From positions 1-64,000 of the forward strand of contig JAIQGE010000016.1 of NCBI GenBank assembly GCA_020072815.1: DNA of 64,000 nucleotides, in the 5' to 3' direction. The DNA comes from Terriglobia bacterium (GTDB lineage Bacteria > Acidobacteriota > Terriglobia > Terriglobales > Acidobacteriaceae). The translations under genes were made by a program, and so were the position numbers. The notes below the pieces were generated by a model. The model was not told the DNA's origin and ran no database searches. It saw only the letters and a list, made by a program, of their open reading frames with translations. Below, in pieces: positions 61,925 to 64,000 of the stretch (position 1 is its first letter; each line of letters opens with the position of its first letter).

Positions 61925-63142
61925 ATGACGAAACCGGCAAATCCCGAACCGCGCAAGCTGCGCATCGCCATCTGCGGCGGGCGCGGCATCCCTTCGTCCT
62001 ACAGCGGTTTTGAGACGTTTTTTCTTGAGCTGGCACCGCGCCTGGCGGCGCGCGGTCACGACGTCATTGTCTATTGCCGCAAGTCGCTCTTTCCTGAACG
62101 GCCTCCAACCTACCAGGGCGTGCGGCTGATCTACCTGCCCAGCATTGAAACCAAGAATCTGGGCACTTTCACCCACACTCTGGCCTGCATGATGGACGTG
62201 CTGCGCCGCGACGTGGACGCCTTGCTGGTCACCAACGTGGCCAACGCGTTTCACTGCATCATCCCGCGCCTGTTTCGCAAGCGATGCGCGCTGTGCGTGG
62301 ACGGAATCGAATGGAAGCGAGGCAAATGGGGCGCAGTGGGGAAAGCCTACTTCTACATGAACGCCCGGATGTGCGGAAAGATCCTGCCCAAGGGCATCAT
62401 CACGGACGCCTACGCAATGCGCGATTTGTATCTCGACAAATTCAACACGCCCTCAGCGTGCATCGCGTACGGCACCAACCTGGGCGTTTCGACTGACCCG
62501 GATGTCGTCCGCCAATACGGTTTGGAGCCCGGAGGCTATTACCTGGTTCTGGGCCGCCTGGTGCCAGAGAACAGCGCGGACCTGGTGGTGGAAGGATTCA
62601 ACCGCGCGGACACCAAACGCGTGCTGGCCATCGTAGGCGACGCCAACTACAAGAGCAGCTTTGTCGCTGCCTTGGAATCTCGCGCGGGGAGCCGCGTGCA
62701 GTTTCTGGGACGCGTGGACAACCCGGCCCACGTCAAGGAACTTTATTGCAATTCTTACGCCTACATCCACGGGCACACCGTGGGCGGGACCAATCCGGCG
62801 CTGCTGCACGGACTGGGATACGGCACTTGCGTGCTGGCGCGCGCGAATCCCTTCAATGAGGAAGTGCTGGCCGGGCACGGGATTCTTTTCAACGACGCCG
62901 CTGATCTGGCGGAGAAGATCGGATTCATTGAGAAAAATCCCGCGGTGGCCGCCGACTATCGCCGCCGCGCACCGGAGCGAGTCCGCCAGGCCTACCTCTG
63001 GGAACACATCGCCGACCAATACGAGGAATTCTTCTTCCAATTGGCGGACGGACAAGACCCCACGCGCGTCCACTCCAGCGTGCATCAGGTTGCTCGCCAG
63101 TTGCGCGAAGAGGTGCCGCAAACCGGGGGTGCCGTGCGATGA
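61925..63142 (+). CDS. DUF1972/GT4-like glycosyltransferase (rhamnosyltransferase type)
   Basis: A 405-residue GT-B enzyme. It begins RKLRIAICGGRGIPSSYSGF, then ETFFLELAPRLAARGHDVIV, the DUF1972 N-terminal domain, followed by a GT4-type C-terminal domain (YYLVLGRLVPENSADLVVEG, VQFLGRVDNPAHVKELY, HTVGGTNPALLHGLGYGTCV). Relatives are rhamnosyltransferases. I start it at the ATG at 61925 (AAAAGG upstream); the longer frame from 61808 overlaps the previous gene without similarity. Its stop overlaps the rmlD start (ATGA). Confidence 0.87.
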   Translation: MTKPANPEPRKLRIAICGGRGIPSSYSGFETFFLELAPRLAARGHDVIVYCRKSLFPERPPTYQGVRLIYLPSIETKNLGTFTHTLACMMDVLRRDVDALLVTNVANAFHCIIPRLFRKRCALCVDGIEWKRGKWGAVGKAYFYMNARMCGKILPKGIITDAYAMRDLYLDKFNTPSACIAYGTNLGVSTDPDVVRQYGLEPGGYYLVLGRLVPENSADLVVEGFNRADTKRVLAIVGDANYKSSFVAALESRAGSRVQFLGRVDNPAHVKELYCNSYAYIHGHTVGGTNPALLHGLGYGTCVLARANPFNEEVLAGHGILFNDAADLAEKIGFIEKNPAVAADYRRRAPERVRQAYLWEHIADQYEEFFFQLADGQDPTRVHSSVHQVARQLREEVPQTGGAVR

Positions 63143-64000
63143 GGGTCGCGGTGCTGGGCGCGAACGGCCAACTGGGGCACGACGTTACCGCCGCATATAT
63201 TGCTGCGGGCGAAGAAGTCTTTGCGCTCACCCACCAGCATTTGACGATTGAGTCGCTGGAGTCGGTGAAGCAGGCGCTTGACGGCGTCCGTCCTGAAGTC
63301 GTGGTGAACACCGCGGCGTTTCACCATGTGGAGCGATGTGAAACCGAAGTTCAGCGGGCCTTCGAGGTAAATGCGCTGGGCGCACGCAACGTCGCGCTGG
63401 CCAGCGTGGCCTTGGGAAGCCGGCTGGTGCAGATCAGCACGGACTACGTGTTTGACGGCGCCAAAGGCGCGCCTTACGTGGAAGAAGATCTGCCGCGGCC
63501 GCTGAACGTGTATGCCAACAGCAAACTCGCCGGCGAATACTTTGTGCGCGGCGCCAATCCCCGGCACTTCGTCATGCGCGTTTCCGCCATCTACGGCCTG
63601 CATCCCTGCCGGGCCAAAGGCGGCCTGAATTTTGTTGACACCATGCTGAAGCTGGCCCAGGAACGCGACCGCCTCCGCGTGGTGAATGACGAATTTGTCA
63701 GCCCAACCTCCACCGTGGAGATTGCCCGGCAGGTGGTCGCGCTGGGCCGCACGGAAGAGTACGGGCTGTACCACGCCACCGCCGAGGGCAGTTGTTCCTG
63801 GTATGAGTTTGCCCAGACCATCTTTGCACTCACCGCAACGCGCGTCGCTCTGGAACCGGCGTTGCCCGGAGAATTCGGCACAAAAGTGACCCGTCCAAAA
63901 TATTCCGTGCTGGAAAACCGCGCGTTGAAGAACAAGTCACTCAACTTGTTCGGCCACTGGAAAGACGGGCTGAAAGCGTACCTGGCAGCGCGGGAAAAAG
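63139..64000 (+). CDS. rmlD: dTDP-4-dehydrorhamnose reductase, 3' end cut by window edge
   Basis: Starts at ATG 63139, overlapping the glycosyltransferase stop, and runs open to the window's end (287 codons). It is an extended SDR enzyme: nucleotide loop VLGANGQLG (residues 5-13), VVNTAAFHHVERCE, STDYVFDGAKGAPY, active-site Tyr125-x3-Lys129 (VYANSKLAGEY). It reduces dTDP-4-keto-rhamnose to dTDP-L-rhamnose with NAD(P)H, the last step of the pathway that also uses rmlC upstream. By family length (280-300) only a few residues are missing. Confidence 0.93.
   Translation, partial: MRVAVLGANGQLGHDVTAAYIAAGEEVFALTHQHLTIESLESVKQALDGVRPEVVVNTAAFHHVERCETEVQRAFEVNALGARNVALASVALGSRLVQISTDYVFDGAKGAPYVEEDLPRPLNVYANSKLAGEYFVRGANPRHFVMRVSAIYGLHPCRAKGGLNFVDTMLKLAQERDRLRVVNDEFVSPTSTVEIARQVVALGRTEEYGLYHATAEGSCSWYEFAQTIFALTATRVALEPALPGEFGTKVTRPKYSVLENRALKNKSLNLFGHWKDGLKAYLAAREK

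Overview
The window is high-GC chromosomal DNA from a bacterium most likely in the Acidobacteriota (Terriglobia-like). The evidence is the run of lineage-typical families: three tandem VWFA-related acidobacterial-domain proteins, a PadR regulator heading two acidobacterial-type orphan FtsX/MacB permeases, and many dispersed intergenic repeats. Gene density is high. I see no transposase, integrase, tRNA or CRISPR array, so this reads as core chromosome with accessory patches, not a mobile element.

Left part (1-24 kb). The 5' end of a 16S rRNA gene leaves the window on the minus strand, preceded by a long leader with a boxA-like element and promoter candidates. Then come a Fic/antitoxin pair, small hypotheticals, a secreted DUF6569 protein, a sigma factor with its membrane anti-sigma partner, pyrH, a padR-permease-permease operon (one permease gene carries a frameshift), a GlxA-type regulator, an M28 peptidase with a PDZ domain, a TolB-like beta-propeller protein, a YceH homologue and a DUF429 protein. 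The translation genes rplM-rpsI and rpsB-tsf follow on the minus strand, each unit closed by a clear intrinsic terminator. pyrH, usually next to tsf, lies 12 kb away.

Middle (24-44 kb). A TonB-domain protein, an ATP-grasp enzyme, a secreted two-repeat protein, an ABC-F ATPase, an alpha/beta hydrolase, the three VWA paralogues and recA. An accessory patch at 37.2-41.2 kb holds VapBC, a small DNA-binding-like protein, an XRE regulator with a divergent partner and overlapping promoters, and an HNH endonuclease fused by context to the N-terminal remnant of a type III methyltransferase. This patch is rich in dispersed repeats.

44-53 kb holds the most interesting locus. A CII-like regulator faces a co-oriented set: a coiled-coil protein, PspA/IM30, a membrane-anchored NMT1/SsuA-like binding protein fused to an OmpA peptidoglycan-binding domain, an ABC permease and ATPase, a membrane coiled-coil protein, and a AAA+ ATPase with a degenerate first AAA domain. 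I infer an envelope-maintenance or envelope-sensing machine built from an importer, a membrane-repair scaffold and a remodelling ATPase.

Right part (53-64 kb). A VOC protein, an SGNH hydrolase, a DUF4197 protein, an ECF sigma factor with a putative anti-sigma and a Spy-like periplasmic protein, then a surface polysaccharide cluster: rmlC, Wzz-type chain-length protein, Wzx flippase, Wzy-type polymerase, a DUF1972 glycosyltransferase and rmlD running off the right edge.
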